Assembly: GCF_019966575.1 (NCBI RefSeq)
Contig: NZ_JAINFK010000003.1
Location: forward strand, 124,001 to 188,000
From: Oricola cellulosilytica
Lineage (GTDB): Bacteria; Pseudomonadota; Alphaproteobacteria; Rhizobiales; Rhizobiaceae
Reading direction: 5' to 3'
DNA: 64,000 nt
This document shows, piece by piece, positions 8,401 through 18,694 of this stretch. Every line of letters begins with the position of its first letter. The first letter of the stretch is position 1. Both the position numbers and the translations under genes were made by a program. The notes beneath the pieces are model-generated. The model was not told where the DNA came from. It made no database searches and was given only the letters and a program-made list of their open reading frames with translations.

Positions 8401-9540
8401 GTGCTTATGGCCCTTTTCCAGACCCCTTCCCTCATGATCGTGATGACCGGGGCTCTTGTCGGCATTGCCGCCAGCTTGCTCGGGACGTTCCTCGTGCTGC
8501 GTGGAAGCTCCATGCTGTCCGACGCAATCAGCCATTCAATCGTCTTCGGGATCGTCATCGTCTGGCTGCTGACCCGCCAGCAAACCGGCCCTTTTCAAAT
8601 TGCGGGCGCCGCATTGACGGGCATCTTTACGGTTTTCCTCAGCGAACTGCTGGCGTCGACCAAGCGGGTGAAGAACGACGCCGCCATCGGCCTCGTATTT
8701 CCGGTCCTGTTTTCGATCGGAGTGCTGTTGCTGAATGTCTACGCCCGTGACGTGCATATCGACGAGCATATGGTCCTTCTCGGCGAGATCGGATTCGTCT
8801 GGCTCAATACGCTCGACATCGCCGGTTATCCGGTCCCCCAAGCGCTCCTGTCGATGAGCTTAATGACGCTCCTCAATCTCGCTTTCGTGACGATCTTCTT
8901 CAAGGAGTTGAAGCTGGCGACCTTCGACGAAGCGCTGGCAAAGGCGCTCGGCTTCGCGCCCGTCGCGATCTTCTACGCGTTGCTGGCGCTGACAAGTGCA
9001 ACTGCCGTCGCCGCCTTCGATTCCGTCGGCGCTGTGCTGTTCATCGCCTTCGTGATCGTTCCCCCCTCCGCCGCTTACCTGCTGACGGACCGGCTGACGC
9101 TTATGCTGCTGTGCGGATCGATCATCTCAATCGCATCGAGCATCAGCGGTTATTTTCTTGCAGTCGCGTGGAATGTGTCGATCGGCGGCGTGATGGCCGT
9201 CATGACCGGCGTTTTTCTGATGGCGGCCTTCCTGCTCGGCCCGCGCTACGGGCTAGTTGCCCAGATCCTCCGCCGGCGGGGGTTGGAGCAGTCGAACGAA
9301 TGCCGCACGCTTGCCGTTCATCTCTACAACCATGAGGATCAGCCTGAACAGGCGGCAGAGAATGTCACCAGGGCGCTGCACGATCACCTGATGTGGGACG
9401 AGGCGCGTGCCACGCAGGTGCTGATACGCAGCATCGACCAGGGGCTTGTTACCCGCAATGGCGACCTTCTCCAGCTTACCGAGAAGGGACGTGCGGAGGC
9501 ACGTCGCATTCTCGAGCCGTGGCGAATGGCGGGGGCGTAA
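8401..9540 (+). CDS. Metal ABC permease with C-terminal winged-helix-like domain (second)
   Basis: A 379-residue second permease (TroD/ZnuB type) starting at GTG 8401 or ATG 8407, three bases after the first permease. It has the Ser-Asp-Ala-Ile-Ser-His motif near residue 39 and about eight membrane segments up to residue ~285. The remaining ~95 residues are again soluble and winged-helix-like: Ala-Thr-Gln-Val-Leu-Ile-Arg-Ser-Ile-Asp-Gln-Gly-Leu-Val, then Leu-Gln-Leu-Thr-Glu-Lys-Gly-Arg-Ala-Glu. The two permeases probably form the heterodimeric channel. Last gene of the importer operon. Confidence 0.88.
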   Translation: MLMALFQTPSLMIVMTGALVGIAASLLGTFLVLRGSSMLSDAISHSIVFGIVIVWLLTRQQTGPFQIAGAALTGIFTVFLSELLASTKRVKNDAAIGLVFPVLFSIGVLLLNVYARDVHIDEHMVLLGEIGFVWLNTLDIAGYPVPQALLSMSLMTLLNLAFVTIFFKELKLATFDEALAKALGFAPVAIFYALLALTSATAVAAFDSVGAVLFIAFVIVPPSAAYLLTDRLTLMLLCGSIISIASSISGYFLAVAWNVSIGGVMAVMTGVFLMAAFLLGPRYGLVAQILRRRGLEQSNECRTLAVHLYNHEDQPEQAAENVTRALHDHLMWDEARATQVLIRSIDQGLVTRNGDLLQLTEKGRAEARRILEPWRMAGA

Positions 9541-9636
9541 GTGCGAACTGAACGGGCAGTCCTGCAAATTATGGTTGCAGGTGTGGACCGGATTTGGCAG
9601 CAACCCGTACGGAAGCAACGCCGGTCGAGGAACGCC

Positions 9637-10971
9637 ATGAACCTGTTTGCGAAGCTGAACGAGCGCGCGGAAAACGCAAACCCGATCCGGGTAGGCCTGA
9701 TCGGCGCGGGCAAGTTCGGCTCGATGTTTCTCTCGCAGGTGTTGAAGCTGGACGGCATCCACCTGATTGGCATAGCGGACCTGTCGCCCGAGAACGCCAT
9801 GTCGAACATGAAGTATGTCGGCTGGTCGCCAGAACGGTTCTCGGCGCAGTCGCTCGACGATGCGGCCGCAAGCGGGAAGACCCATGTCGGCGATGACTGG
9901 GAAAAGCTGGTCTCCCACCCCGCGATCGACATCGTCATCGAATGCACCGGTTCGCCGGTTCATGCCATCAACCATGCGCTCGAAGCGTTTCGAAACGGCA
10001 AGCATGTCCTCAACGTCACGGTCGAGGCCGACGCCTTTTGCGGCTACGCGCTCGCGGCCAAGGCGAAGGAGGCCGGTGTCATCTACTCCATGGCATACGG
10101 GGATCAGCCCGCGCTGACATGCGATCTGGTCGACTGGGCGCGTGCCTGTGGATTCGACGTTGTCGCGGCTGGGCGGGGGCACAAATGGCTGCCGGAATAC
10201 AGGAAGTCGACGCCAGATACCGTGTGGGATCATTGGGGCATCAGCCGGACACATGCCGAACGCGGGCGGCTCAATCCCAAGATGTTCAACTCGTTTCTGG
10301 ACGGCTCCAAGCCGGCGATCGAGTCTTCGGCGATTGCCAATGCGACCGGCCTGGACGTACCGGCCGACGGATTGCGGTTTCCCGTCGGCGGCGCGGAAGA
10401 TCTCGCAAACATAATGCGCCCGAGGTCCGAAGGCGGCGCTCTGGATCACAAGGGGATGGTGGAGGTCGCATCCTCGCTCACGCGCGAGGGCGAACCGGTA
10501 CCCTATGACATCCGCCAAGGCGTTTGGGTTGTCTTCGAGGGAGAGACGGAATACCAGCGCAACTGCTTTCAGGAATACCACGTCAAGACGGACACGAGCG
10601 GGCGCTACGCGTCGCTCTACAAGCGCTGGCACCTGATTGGCCTCGAACTGCCGATTTCCGTCGCGTCGGTCGGTTTGCGCGGCGAAGCGACTGGCGTTGC
10701 CACGACATGCAAGGGAGATGTTGTGGCGATCGCCAAGCGCGATCTGAGCGCGGGAGAAATCCTCGATGGCGAGGGCGGATTTACCGTCACGGGCGGTCTG
10801 CGGCCCATGAAGGCGTCAATTGCCGCCGGTTACCTGCCTCTCGGCCTTGCACACGATGTCAAGCTGAAGAACCCGATCAACGATGGCACGCCGATCAAAT
10901 TCGGTGACGTGGAGGTCGACGAGACGACCACGGCCTACAAGCTGAGAAAATGGATGGAAGAGCTGGTTTGA
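9637..10971 (+). CDS. NAD(P)-dependent oxidoreductase with SAF-type C-terminal domain
   Basis: ATG 9637 is preferred over GTG 9541 because a GAGGA ribosome site stands seven bases upstream and the Rossmann fold starts soon after. The 444-residue protein has the dinucleotide-binding turn Gly-Leu-Ile-Gly-Ala-Gly-Lys-Phe-Gly near residue 20 and a homoserine-dehydrogenase-like Ile-Glu-Cys-Thr-Gly-Ser-Pro near 107. A C-terminal SAF-like module (from about 345: Cys-Lys-Gly-Asp-Val-Val-Ala-Ile-Ala-Lys-Arg-Asp-Leu) follows. Such fusions are often misnamed as FlgA or homoserine dehydrogenase. The substrate is not known; a sugar-acid or polyol derivative is a guess. It lies 96 bases after the importer and may be separately transcribed. 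Confidence 0.7.
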   Translation: MNLFAKLNERAENANPIRVGLIGAGKFGSMFLSQVLKLDGIHLIGIADLSPENAMSNMKYVGWSPERFSAQSLDDAAASGKTHVGDDWEKLVSHPAIDIVIECTGSPVHAINHALEAFRNGKHVLNVTVEADAFCGYALAAKAKEAGVIYSMAYGDQPALTCDLVDWARACGFDVVAAGRGHKWLPEYRKSTPDTVWDHWGISRTHAERGRLNPKMFNSFLDGSKPAIESSAIANATGLDVPADGLRFPVGGAEDLANIMRPRSEGGALDHKGMVEVASSLTREGEPVPYDIRQGVWVVFEGETEYQRNCFQEYHVKTDTSGRYASLYKRWHLIGLELPISVASVGLRGEATGVATTCKGDVVAIAKRDLSAGEILDGEGGFTVTGGLRPMKASIAAGYLPLGLAHDVKLKNPINDGTPIKFGDVEVDETTTAYKLRKWMEELV

Positions 10972-11125
10972 GTGGCCCTGTCACGCCGGCCATCACCGCA
11001 CCCCGGTGAAGCCATCGCGGCGCCAGTTTCTCACATCCACCCGCCGTAGGCGCTGCCCGGGTTGTATCCCCGCCGCCGCGGAACCCCATGTTATGCTGAG
11101 ATAGTTTAGCACTTGGAGGACCGTC

Positions 11126-11923
11126 ATGGCAGTTGCCGAGATCGGGGAAGCTCACATTCACTTCACGGAAGCCGGAAGCGGCGAGAACACGATGGTATTT
11201 TCTCATGGTCTGCTCATGAGCGGCGAAATGTTTGCAAATCAGATTGCGCATTTCAAAGATCGATATCGCTGCATCACGTTTGACCATCGCGGCCAGGGAA
11301 AAAGCAGCGTCACGAAAAGCGGCTATGACATCGATACCCTGACTGAAGACGCAATCAGGTTAATTGAGCGATTGGACGCGGCACCTTGCCACTTCGTCGG
11401 CCTTTCAATGGGCGGAATGGTGGGCATGCGCATCGCGCTTCGCAGGCCGGACTTGCTCAATTCGCTGATACTTATAGATACGTCGGCTGAACCGGAACCG
11501 CCGGAAAATCTTCCTCGATATCGGCTGTTGAACCTCGTCGCCAGATGGCTTGGAGTGGGTTTCGTCGTGGGCCGCGTAATGCCGATACTTTTTGGAAGAA
11601 CTTTCATGAACGATCCCTCGCGGGTCGACGAGCGTGCCTATTGGCGCAAGGAGCTAGCCTCTCGGGACAGAACCGGGATTACGCGCGCGGTGAAGGGCGT
11701 GATCAACCGCCAAGGTATCCTCGACCAAATTTCCGGTATCACCGCCAGGACGCTCATTATTGTCGGGGAAGAAGATACCGCGACGGTGCCTGAGAGGTCG
11801 AAGCGCATGCATGCCGCGATATCGACGTCGAAATTAGCGAAGATACCGAATGCGGGTCATTCCTCGCCAATCGAGAGTCCTGAAGCAGTCAACGCGGCGA
11901 TGGAGAATTTTCTGGCTACGTGA
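11126..11923 (+). CDS. Alpha/beta-fold hydrolase
   Basis: A 265-residue alpha/beta hydrolase. The nucleophile elbow Gly-Leu-Ser-Met-Gly-Gly places Ser at about residue 93, His-Gly at 27-28 contributes the oxyanion hole, and the catalytic Asp (Glu-Glu-Asp-Thr, about 216) and His (Asn-Ala-Gly-His-Ser-Ser, about 244) follow in order. The layout resembles PcaD-like enol-lactonases and homologous esterases, but the substrate cannot be read from the sequence. TTGGAGGA stands just upstream of the ATG. The gene is a single transcription unit with the convergent xylA on its right. Confidence 0.85.
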   Translation: MAVAEIGEAHIHFTEAGSGENTMVFSHGLLMSGEMFANQIAHFKDRYRCITFDHRGQGKSSVTKSGYDIDTLTEDAIRLIERLDAAPCHFVGLSMGGMVGMRIALRRPDLLNSLILIDTSAEPEPPENLPRYRLLNLVARWLGVGFVVGRVMPILFGRTFMNDPSRVDERAYWRKELASRDRTGITRAVKGVINRQGILDQISGITARTLIIVGEEDTATVPERSKRMHAAISTSKLAKIPNAGHSSPIESPEAVNAAMENFLAT

Positions 11924-11945
11924 TTGGCGACATTCTTGCCATACC

Positions 11946-13256
11946 TTACACATACCTGTTGACGATATTCTCCAGCAGTTCCTGCCGGCCCGACTTCGGT
12001 TGCGGATTGATCCCGGACTCGTCGACATGGCGCGCGATCTCTTCAAGCGTGTAGCCGCCGCTCAACATCTTCTGCGCTTCTTCACTGCTCCATCCGGAAT
12101 ACCGTTCCTCGACGATCGATGAGAGCGCGCCATCTTCCAGCATCTTTGCCGCGGCCTTCAGGCCGCGCGCGCAACAATCCATACCGCCAATATGGGCGAT
12201 CAGAAGATCGCCCGGTTCGATCGACTGCCGCCGCAGCTTGGCATCGAAATTCGTACCGCCGGTCTTGAAACCTCCGCCCTTCAGGACTTCGTAGTAGGCG
12301 AGCGCCATTTCCGGCACGTTGTTCGGAAACTGGTCGGTGTCCCAGCCGGACTGGTAGTCGTTCCGGTTCATGTCGATGGAGCCGAAAATTCCGAGCGCGT
12401 TGGCGAGCGCCAGCTCGTGCTCGAAGGAATGGCCGGCGAGAATGGCATGGCCCTGCTCGATATTGACCTTCACCTCGTCTTCCAGGCCGTGGCGCTTCAG
12501 GAAGCCGAACACCGTGGCCACGTCGTAGTCGTACTGGTGTTTGGTGGGCTCCTGCGGCTTAGGCTCGATCAGGATCGTGCCTTCGAAACCGCTGTTATGC
12601 TTATACTCGACAACCATGTTGAGGAACCGGCCCATTTGCGCATCCTCACGCTTCAGGTCGGTGTTGAGCAACGTCTCGTAACCTTCGCGCCCGCCCCATA
12701 AAACGTAATTCGCACCGCCAAGCATGCGGGTTGCGTCCATGCACGTCTTCACCGTCGCGGCGGCAAACGCGAACACGTCCGGATCGGGATTTGTCGCCGC
12801 GCCCGACATGTAGCGCCGGTGCGAAAATAGGTTCGCCGTGCCCCAAAGCAGCTTGATGCCCGTGGCCTGCTGCTTCTCCGCTAAATAGTCGACGATCTCG
12901 TTCAGGTTGCGGGTGTTTTCAGCAAAGTTTGCCCCTTCCGGACGCACATCGGCGTCATGGAAACAGTAGAACGGCACACCCAGCGCCGTGAACATTTCAA
13001 ACGCAACATCGGCTTTCAGCTTCGCGGCTTCCATCGTGTCGGAATACCACGGTCGTTCGAACGTCCGGCCGCCGAACGGGTCGCCGCCCTCCCAAGCGAA
13101 GGAGTGCCAGTAGGCGACGGAAAAGCGCAGATGGTCTTCCAACCGCTTGCCCATGACGATCTCGTCGGGGTTGTAGAAGCGGAAGGCTAGCGGGTTGGCG
13201 CTCTCCGGCCCCTCGTATTTGATTTCGCCGATGTCGCCGAAAAAGCCAGTGCTCAT
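11946..13256 (-). CDS. xylA: Xylose isomerase
   Basis: A 436-residue enzyme, the standard length of proteobacterial XylA, converting D-xylose to D-xylulose. Motifs: Phe-His-Asp-Ala-Asp near residue 99 (catalytic His), Trp-Gly-Gly-Arg-Glu-Gly-Tyr-Glu near 188, Ile-Glu-Pro-Lys-Pro near 231 and Asn-Ile-Glu-Gln-Gly-His-Ala near 267; these carry the metal-binding acids and His. The ATG at 13256 overlaps the xylB stop by four bases; a longer reading frame upstream runs over xylB and is rejected. Expressed as the second gene of xylBA. Confidence 0.97.
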   Translation of the reverse strand: MSTGFFGDIGEIKYEGPESANPLAFRFYNPDEIVMGKRLEDHLRFSVAYWHSFAWEGGDPFGGRTFERPWYSDTMEAAKLKADVAFEMFTALGVPFYCFHDADVRPEGANFAENTRNLNEIVDYLAEKQQATGIKLLWGTANLFSHRRYMSGAATNPDPDVFAFAAATVKTCMDATRMLGGANYVLWGGREGYETLLNTDLKREDAQMGRFLNMVVEYKHNSGFEGTILIEPKPQEPTKHQYDYDVATVFGFLKRHGLEDEVKVNIEQGHAILAGHSFEHELALANALGIFGSIDMNRNDYQSGWDTDQFPNNVPEMALAYYEVLKGGGFKTGGTNFDAKLRRQSIEPGDLLIAHIGGMDCCARGLKAAAKMLEDGALSSIVEERYSGWSSEEAQKMLSGGYTLEEIARHVDESGINPQPKSGRQELLENIVNRYV

Positions 13257-14707
13257 GCCAGTGCTCCCTTGATGGCGGGGTAGAGGGACCGGTAACGGCT
13301 GTAGGCGTCGCCGAATGCCTGTTCGAGATCGCGCACCGGTTCGTGAACTTGTTCGATGGAGGGCGGCGTGCAGACCGCTGCCGGATCGGGATCTTCCGCG
13401 GCCAGCAGGCCAAGTCGCGCCGCGCCGAACGCGGCACCGAATTCGCCGTCCGCAGGCACCTCGACGGGGATGCCGAGGACGGTCGCAAGGAGTGTCAGCC
13501 AATACGAAGAACGCGATCCGCCGCCAACCGCCGTCACGCGATCCAGCCTAGTGCCGGCTTCCTTTAGCGCTTCGAGCGAGTCGCGAAATGCAAATGTCAC
13601 GCCTTCAAGCACGGCGCGCGTCAGCGTCTTCGTATCGCTTTCATGACCCAAGCCGACGAAGACCCCGCGGATCGAGGCGTCGTTGTGCGGCGTTCGTTCA
13701 CCGGAAAGGTACGGCAGGAATGTCGGACCCGACGGAGCTTGCAGAACCTCGCCAAGCGCTCCGGACAGCGAGGCCGCGTCCTGGCCGACGAGTTTCGCAT
13801 ACCAGTTGAGCGCGTCGGTCGCCGACAGGATGACGCCCATCTGGTGCCAAGTGTTTGGCAACGCATGACAGAACGCGTGAACCGCGCTTTCGGGATTGGG
13901 TAAATAAGCGTCGTTTGCGGCAAACAGGACCCCTGAGGTGCCGAGCGAGGCAAACGCAGCGCCATCTTGGATCGTTCCCACGCCGATGGCCGCGGCGGCG
14001 TTGTCCCCTGCCCCGCCCGCGAGGGGTATTCCCGAAGTCATTCCGAAGCGGTTTGCGATCTCGGCTCGCAATCGACCTCCCGCCTCACTTCCTTCAACAA
14101 GACCCGGCATCTGCTCTTCAGTGAGGTCGGTCGCTGCGAGCAGCTCAGACGACCAGAGGCGCTTTCCAGTGTCGAGCCAGCTCGTACCCGCGGAGTCCGA
14201 CATCTCCGAGATATGCTCGCCGGTCAGCCAGAGGCGAAGATAGTCCTTCGGCAGCAATACCTTCCTTGTCTTGGCAAAAAGATCCGGCTCGTTTCTCGCC
14301 ACCCAAACGAGCTTTGGCGCGGTGAATCCTGGAAAGACGATATTGCCGGTTATGCCGCGAAACCTCGGGTCGGCGTCGAGTTCGGCGGCTTCCGCGTGGC
14401 TGCGGGTATCGTTCCACATGATGCAGGAGCGCAGAACCGCATCATCGTCTCCGAGCAGCGTTGCGCCGTGCATGTGGCCGGAAAGCCCGATGCCGCGCAC
14501 GGCCCCCAGCGCATCCGCGTGATCCGCATGGAGGACGGACAGAGCCTGTTCCGTCGCCCTGATCCAGTCGGCAGGGTCCTGCTCCGACCAGCCCGGGTGA
14601 GGACGGGACACGGCGACGCTTGCAGTTCCCGAACCGACTACGTGCTGATCGCCGTCGATGAGCAGCGCCTTCACGCTCGACGTGCCGAGGTCGATCCCCA
14701 GATACAT
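13253..14707 (-). CDS. xylB: Xylulokinase
   Basis: A 484-residue FGGY-family sugar kinase that phosphorylates D-xylulose to xylulose 5-phosphate. It begins with the ATP-binding strand [11 protein letters not shown], has Trp-Asn-Asp-Thr-Arg near residue 103 and the FGGY C-terminal nucleotide motif Ala-Val-Gly-Gly-Gly-Ser-Arg-Ser near 391. First gene of the xylBA unit; its stop overlaps the xylA start. No xylose transporter or xylR is in the window. The upstream AT-rich region carries a repeated nonamer listed separately. Confidence 0.96.
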   Translation of the reverse strand: MYLGIDLGTSSVKALLIDGDQHVVGSGTASVAVSRPHPGWSEQDPADWIRATEQALSVLHADHADALGAVRGIGLSGHMHGATLLGDDDAVLRSCIMWNDTRSHAEAAELDADPRFRGITGNIVFPGFTAPKLVWVARNEPDLFAKTRKVLLPKDYLRLWLTGEHISEMSDSAGTSWLDTGKRLWSSELLAATDLTEEQMPGLVEGSEAGGRLRAEIANRFGMTSGIPLAGGAGDNAAAAIGVGTIQDGAAFASLGTSGVLFAANDAYLPNPESAVHAFCHALPNTWHQMGVILSATDALNWYAKLVGQDAASLSGALGEVLQAPSGPTFLPYLSGERTPHNDASIRGVFVGLGHESDTKTLTRAVLEGVTFAFRDSLEALKEAGTRLDRVTAVGGGSRSSYWLTLLATVLGIPVEVPADGEFGAAFGAARLGLLAAEDPDPAAVCTPPSIEQVHEPVRDLEQAFGDAYSRYRSLYPAIKGALA

Positions 14708-14750
14708 TTATGCTCCCTCCCCTCACCGCCTCCGATGGCCCGGCGCGCGA

Positions 14751-14795
14751 ATTAAATCGGTTCACCACCTTTTCTTCAAGGATTAAATTAAATCA
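14751..14795 (-). promoter_or_regulatory. Repeated AATTAAATC boxes upstream of xylB
   Basis: The 9-base word AATTAAATC occurs twice in the same orientation, at 14751-14759 and 14787-14795 (36 bases apart), in an AT-rich stretch 44-88 bases upstream of the xylB start. On the minus strand it reads GATTTAATT. The second copy is part of GATTAAATTAAATC (14782-14795), itself nearly palindromic. Such paired boxes upstream of a sugar-kinase gene look like operator half-sites or AT-rich promoter elements; the regulator is not identified. Confidence 0.35.
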
Positions 14796-14934
14796 CCCTC
14801 TACGTGGCAGGCCGAAAATTGCCTATGAATTAGGCAACCTCAACCGGATAGCCATTCCTGCACATTACACTTGCACTTTCAGCGGGATTTTTTCACGATG
14901 CGCCAACTCCAAGCCGACATCACCGGACCGTCTG

Positions 14935-15237
14935 ATGAACCTGACACCGCGCGAAAAGGACAAGCTGCTCGTCGCCATGGCGGCGGAAGTCGCACGCAAA
15001 CGTCTGGCCCGTGGCGTCAAGCTAAACCATCCCGAGGCAGTCGCGCTGATCACCGACTTCGTGGTCGAAGGCGCCCGGGACGGACGCTCGGTGTCGGACC
15101 TGATGGCTGCAGGTGCCCACGTCATCACGCGCGATCAGGTGATGGAGGGCATTCCCGAGATGATCCACGACATCCAGGTCGAGGCGACCTTTCCGGACGG
15201 CACCAAGCTTGTCACGGTACACGAGCCGATCCGGTAG
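14935..15237 (+). CDS. ureA: Urease subunit gamma
   Basis: A 100-residue UreA, the standard length. It begins [11 protein letters not shown] and ends with the typical [14 protein letters not shown] tail, with Leu-Asn-His-Pro-Glu-Ala-Val-Ala in the middle. It forms the (UreABC)3 urea amidohydrolase with ureB and ureC. In many rhizobia ureD lies just upstream; here the upstream gene is divergent xylB and there is no ureD. The next gene, on the opposite strand, separates ureA from ureB. The ribosome site is weak. Confidence 0.96.
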   Translation: MNLTPREKDKLLVAMAAEVARKRLARGVKLNHPEAVALITDFVVEGARDGRSVSDLMAAGAHVITRDQVMEGIPEMIHDIQVEATFPDGTKLVTVHEPIR

Positions 15238-15265
15238 CCGATGACCGGCACAAATACCTGCAGAC

Positions 15266-15296
15266 ACAAAAAGGACGCGGGCCGAAACCCGCGTCC
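15266..15296 (-). terminator. Rho-independent terminator of the 15322-15927 gene
   Basis: A perfect 9-base-pair stem, GGACGCGGG (15273-15281) with CCCGCGTCC (15288-15296) around a 6-base loop. Read on the minus strand it is followed by a run of five T. It sits 26 bases past the stop of the minus-strand secreted-protein gene. The hairpin would also form in a ureA transcript read the other way, but without a T-run there. Confidence 0.85.
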
Positions 15297-15321
15297 AGTG
15301 GGAGTGGGGCGTTACCCGGGC

Positions 15322-15927
15322 TTACTGAACGTAGACGGTGAGCTTGCCATCCACGTCGGTGCGCGCAGCCACGACGCTGGAGAGATCCACGCCTTCAGCT
15401 TCCAGCTTGCTCGCCAGTTCTGCGTTGGCCTCGATCGAGGTGCGGAGTTCGTCGATCTGGGCCTGGTTGTCGCGAATGGCGTTATCGATCGCCTTCATCG
15501 AGGCATCCGACGCAGAGTCGATCCGGACCACAGCAACGTCATTGATGGCGGTCACAGCGCTCAGATCGGCGGTAGCTTTCTTGTTGGAACGGATCAGGGA
15601 GACGATCTCGCCCTGATTGTTTGCGCTGTTGATGCTACCGGTGGTTTTCATGTCCGTGGACATGCCGCCGGACATGTTCCCTTTCGTTCCGGATTTCGAG
15701 GCATTGGCCGAACCCTCAACACCGACGCTGACGCCCTGGCCAGCGACGTCAAGCCCGGCATCAGCGCTTGCGCCGGCTTTCTTGTTTCCTTTCTTCGGAA
15801 GAATATCCGTGCTGGCGCCCGCTTCCGCGCCAAGCTTCAGTTTGCTGTTGGAGTCGGCGATCGCCGGAGCCGCCACAACGGTGGTGGCCATAAGGGCGGC
15901 GGTAAGCATCCTGGTCATGCGTTTCAT
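15322..15927 (-). CDS. Secreted alanine/serine-rich protein of unknown function inside the urease locus
   Basis: A 201-residue protein with a clear signal peptide (Met-Lys-Arg-Met-Thr-Arg, hydrophobic Ala/Val core, cut after Ala-Ile-Ala-Asp at about 24). The mature part has a low-complexity Gly/Ala/Ser/Lys-rich half (about 30-100). A more regular C-terminal half follows (about 105-201), with alternating charged helix-like segments and a final strand Asp-Gly-Lys-Leu-Thr-Val-Tyr-Val-Gln. I do not recognise a domain. It has a good AAAGGAG site seven bases before the ATG and its own terminator, so it is an independent unit on the strand opposite to urease, between ureA and ureB. Confidence 0.8.
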   Translation of the reverse strand: MKRMTRMLTAALMATTVVAAPAIADSNSKLKLGAEAGASTDILPKKGNKKAGASADAGLDVAGQGVSVGVEGSANASKSGTKGNMSGGMSTDMKTTGSINSANNQGEIVSLIRSNKKATADLSAVTAINDVAVVRIDSASDASMKAIDNAIRDNQAQIDELRTSIEANAELASKLEAEGVDLSSVVAARTDVDGKLTVYVQ

Positions 15928-16127
15928 CGAATTGCTCCTTTCGCATTTCGGTTCGCCAAACGCTTGCTAGCGAATGGTCCGGTGAGAACGGCGCCGACCG
16001 CCGATGGTTTCACCGAATGCCAAGGTCATTTCGCGGAGATTTCATGGCGCGAAAGCGACACAAATCTGCAACGCTGCCTCAATCGAGAACCTGCCCCAAG
16101 GGCACGTTAGGCTGACAGGAGAAACCC

Positions 16128-16433
16128 ATGATTCCTGGCGAGATCATCACCGGCGATGGAGACATCATTCTCAATGCCGAAGCGGACGTGGTTACGCTGA
16201 AGGTCGCCAACACCGGCGACCGCCCGGTGCAGGTCGGGTCGCATTATCACTTCGCCGAAACCAATCCGGCGCTGACATTCGATCGTGAAAGAGCGCGCGG
16301 TATGCGGCTCGACATCGCGGCCGGAACAGCGGTGCGGTTCGAGCCCGGACAGGAACGCGATGTCACCCTTGTGCCCCTAGGAGGGAACCGGCGCGTTTAC
16401 GGATTTCGCAGCGCTGTTATGGGCGGACTTTGA
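16128..16433 (+). CDS. ureB: Urease subunit beta
   Basis: A 101-residue UreB of normal length: Met-Ile-Pro-Gly-Glu-Ile start, [15 protein letters not shown] in the centre and [10 protein letters not shown] late in the chain. It is separated from ureA by an antisense gene, so it needs a promoter in the 200 bases upstream or read-through from ureA. An AGGAG site lies in front of the ATG. Its stop shares a base with the start of the LprI-like gene. Confidence 0.96.
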   Translation: MIPGEIITGDGDIILNAEADVVTLKVANTGDRPVQVGSHYHFAETNPALTFDRERARGMRLDIAAGTAVRFEPGQERDVTLVPLGGNRRVYGFRSAVMGGL

Positions 16434-16837
16434 TGCTCCGGCCCGCAGCCGTAGCCGGTATGGCGTGCGCTTTGATTGCGCCAGCCACCGCGCAGGACTG
16501 GGACTGCACGAAGGCCGACGACCTTCCCCAACAAGGCATGAACTGGTGCGCCATGCGGGATTACGAAGCCGCCGACCGCGCGCTCAACGAAGCCTGGCCC
16601 AAGATCCGCGCGCGGATGAAAGAAGTCGATTCATGGCAGGAGGACCGATTGAAGGGGGCGGAGGCCGCCTTGCTGAAATCGCAGCGTGCCTGGATCGATT
16701 ATCGCGACGGTCAATGCGAAGTCGAGGGTTTCTACGCGCGCGGAGGAACGCTCGAACCGCTGATCGTCTCGGGCTGCCTTGCCCGAATGACCCGGAAGCG
16801 TACGGAAGAACTCCTGCTGCTGATGGAAGAAAACTGA
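16433..16837 (+). CDS. LprI-like (DUF1311) secreted protein between ureB and ureC
   Basis: ATG 16433 overlaps the ureB stop (TGATG). The 134-residue product has a signal peptide ending near Ala-Thr-Ala-Gln (about 20). It then has a DUF1311/LprI-type domain: four cysteines (in Asp-Cys-Thr, Trp-Cys-Ala, Gln-Cys-Glu and Gly-Cys-Leu) and the conserved Leu-Lys-Ser-Gln-Arg-Ala-Trp-Ile-Asp-Tyr-Arg-Asp segment. LprI of mycobacteria inhibits lysozyme; whether this protein does is unknown. Accessory reading frames between rhizobial urease genes have been seen before, so the position may be conserved. It is co-transcribed with ureB and ureC. Confidence 0.8.
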   Translation: MLRPAAVAGMACALIAPATAQDWDCTKADDLPQQGMNWCAMRDYEAADRALNEAWPKIRARMKEVDSWQEDRLKGAEAALLKSQRAWIDYRDGQCEVEGFYARGGTLEPLIVSGCLARMTRKRTEELLLLMEEN

Positions 16838-16851
16838 ACAAGGAATAGCGC

Positions 16852-18564
<1,713 letters not shown>

Positions 18565-18621
18565 GCCTGCCTCCCGGTGGTCCCTGACTGGGCGCATCAT
18601 CGCATGGATATGTCGGAAAGG

Positions 18622-18641
18622 CGGTTGCCGCACTGCAACCG
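18622..18641 (+). terminator. Stem-loop after ureC
   Basis: A perfect 7-base-pair hairpin, CGGTTGC (18622-18628) with GCAACCG (18635-18641), lies 57 bases beyond the ureC stop. It is followed by GTGCTTTCCT, which is not a convincing T-run, so this is a weak terminator or a transcript-stabilising hairpin rather than a clear end of transcription. Confidence 0.35.
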
Positions 18642-18694
18642 GTGCTTTCCTCTCGCGTTGAGGGGGAATAAGATGCACAGAAGGGAGATCATCG

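Noticed and set aside
9541-9636. Earlier GTG start of the SAF oxidoreductase
   Set aside because: ATG 9637 has a GAGGA site and starts near the Rossmann fold; the extension has no similarity to related proteins.
15241-16110. 289-aa plus-strand frame between ureA and ureB
   Set aside because: It is antisense to the signal-peptide protein on the minus strand, which has its own ribosome site and terminator; the plus frame has no domain.
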